64,000 nucleotides of DNA from Saprospiraceae bacterium (GTDB lineage: Bacteria > Bacteroidota > Bacteroidia > Chitinophagales > Saprospiraceae): contig JABDMH010000012.1 in NCBI GenBank assembly GCA_013001595.1, forward strand, positions 32,301-96,300, given 5' to 3'. This document shows positions 63,869-64,000 of this stretch, one piece after another. How positions within the stretch are numbered: position 1 is the stretch's first letter; every line of letters starts with the position of its first letter. The position numbers were made by a program, and so were the translations under genes. The notes beneath the pieces are model-generated. The model had not been told where the DNA came from, searched no databases, and worked only from the letters and a program-made list of their open reading frames with translations.

Positions 63869-64000
63869 TTGGGCAAGCGTTTGTTGGAGAAAGATCTAAA
63901 AGAGAGCATTACCGAGAATAAGAAGATCACGATTCTATATGGACCACGGCAGACAGGTAAGACTACCTTACTCACTGCGATTCTGGACGATTTAAATAAG
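63869..64000 (+). CDS. AAA-family ATPase, 5' end only (DUF4143 type)
   Basis: Runs off the end of the window. From the last in-frame stop at 63836 the frame is open and reads LLEKDLKESITENKKITILY then GPRQTGKTTLLTAILDDLNK: a Walker A motif after a short helical start, as in DUF4143/ExeA-type orphan ATPases. No ATG is available; TTG at 63869, 63881 or 63884 are the possible starts. The palindrome just upstream may regulate it. Confidence 0.75.
   Translation, partial: MGKRLLEKDLKESITENKKITILYGPRQTGKTTLLTAILDDLNK

Overview
The window is chromosomal DNA of a member of the Bacteroidota. The evidence is a SusC/SusD pair, a TonB receptor with an adjacent DUF4249 lipoprotein, a type IX secretion C-terminal sorting domain, a DUF2723 membrane protein, an UpxY-type antiterminator, a YpdA-type reductase and several TAnnTTTG -7 boxes. 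GMC oxidoreductase, gluconate-dehydrogenase subunit 3 and a CxxCH heme protein of the PVC type suggest an aquatic or marine polysaccharide degrader, but genus and family cannot be assigned from the sequence alone. No rRNA, CRISPR array, complete prophage or intact insertion sequence was seen.

Layout. 1-3.5 kb: TonB receptor and DUF4249 lipoprotein. 3.5-8.6 kb (minus): a tight cassette of DUF2723 protein, ribose-5-phosphate isomerase B and M28 peptidase. 8.9-10.4 kb: a 47-aa membrane peptide overlapping an RluA-family pseudouridine synthase, then a DinB-like protein. 11.1-18.3 kb: SusC/SusD converging on a heparinase II/III-like lyase, a small polysaccharide-utilisation locus. 18.8-20.3 kb: a CAT-anticodon tRNA followed by a decayed integrative element with a truncated integrase, an intact 59-aa excisionase-like gene, a DUF5131 stub and a broken Ig/LRR surface-protein gene. 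20.4-24.9 kb: secreted T9SS protein, HAD hydrolase, RecX and an IlvD/Edd sugar-acid dehydratase. 25.5-32.3 kb: a 1466-aa multidomain cytochrome facing a GMC dehydrogenase and its small subunit. 32.5-39.6 kb: cold-shock protein, PurK, aldo/keto reductase, tRNA-Cys with duplicated vestiges, a beta-barrel protein, a hydroxypyruvate-isomerase-like enzyme and a YpdA-like reductase. 39.6-42 kb: a block of octamer-phased repeats followed by an ECF sigma/anti-sigma/outer-membrane cassette. 42-45 kb: thioredoxin-fold protein, VanY-like peptidase and a conserved protein of unknown role. 45-48.6 kb: full-length cobalamin-dependent methionine synthase.

48.6-59.6 kb is a cell-surface polysaccharide region: Wzz-like chain-length protein, winged-helix regulator with an 11-bp inverted repeat touching its start codon, VipA-type and Ugd-type nucleotide-sugar dehydrogenases, an UpxY antiterminator, DUF2061-CysC-CysD-CysN, a four-helix-bundle protein, a UDP-uronate-type epimerase and a WlbA-like oxidoreductase. 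CysC, CysD and CysN are present with no sulfate-reduction genes in view, and they lie among uronic-acid precursor genes. The simplest reading is PAPS supply for a sulfated acidic polysaccharide. The window ends with a SWIM-SNF2 helicase, a MaoC-like hydratase and the first codons of an AAA ATPase preceded by an 18-bp perfect palindrome.

I did not find a clear, wholly new system. The strongest leads are the decayed tRNA-linked element, the self-operator of the polysaccharide regulator, the octamer repeats, the tRNA-Cys duplication track and the sulfation/uronate gene combination.
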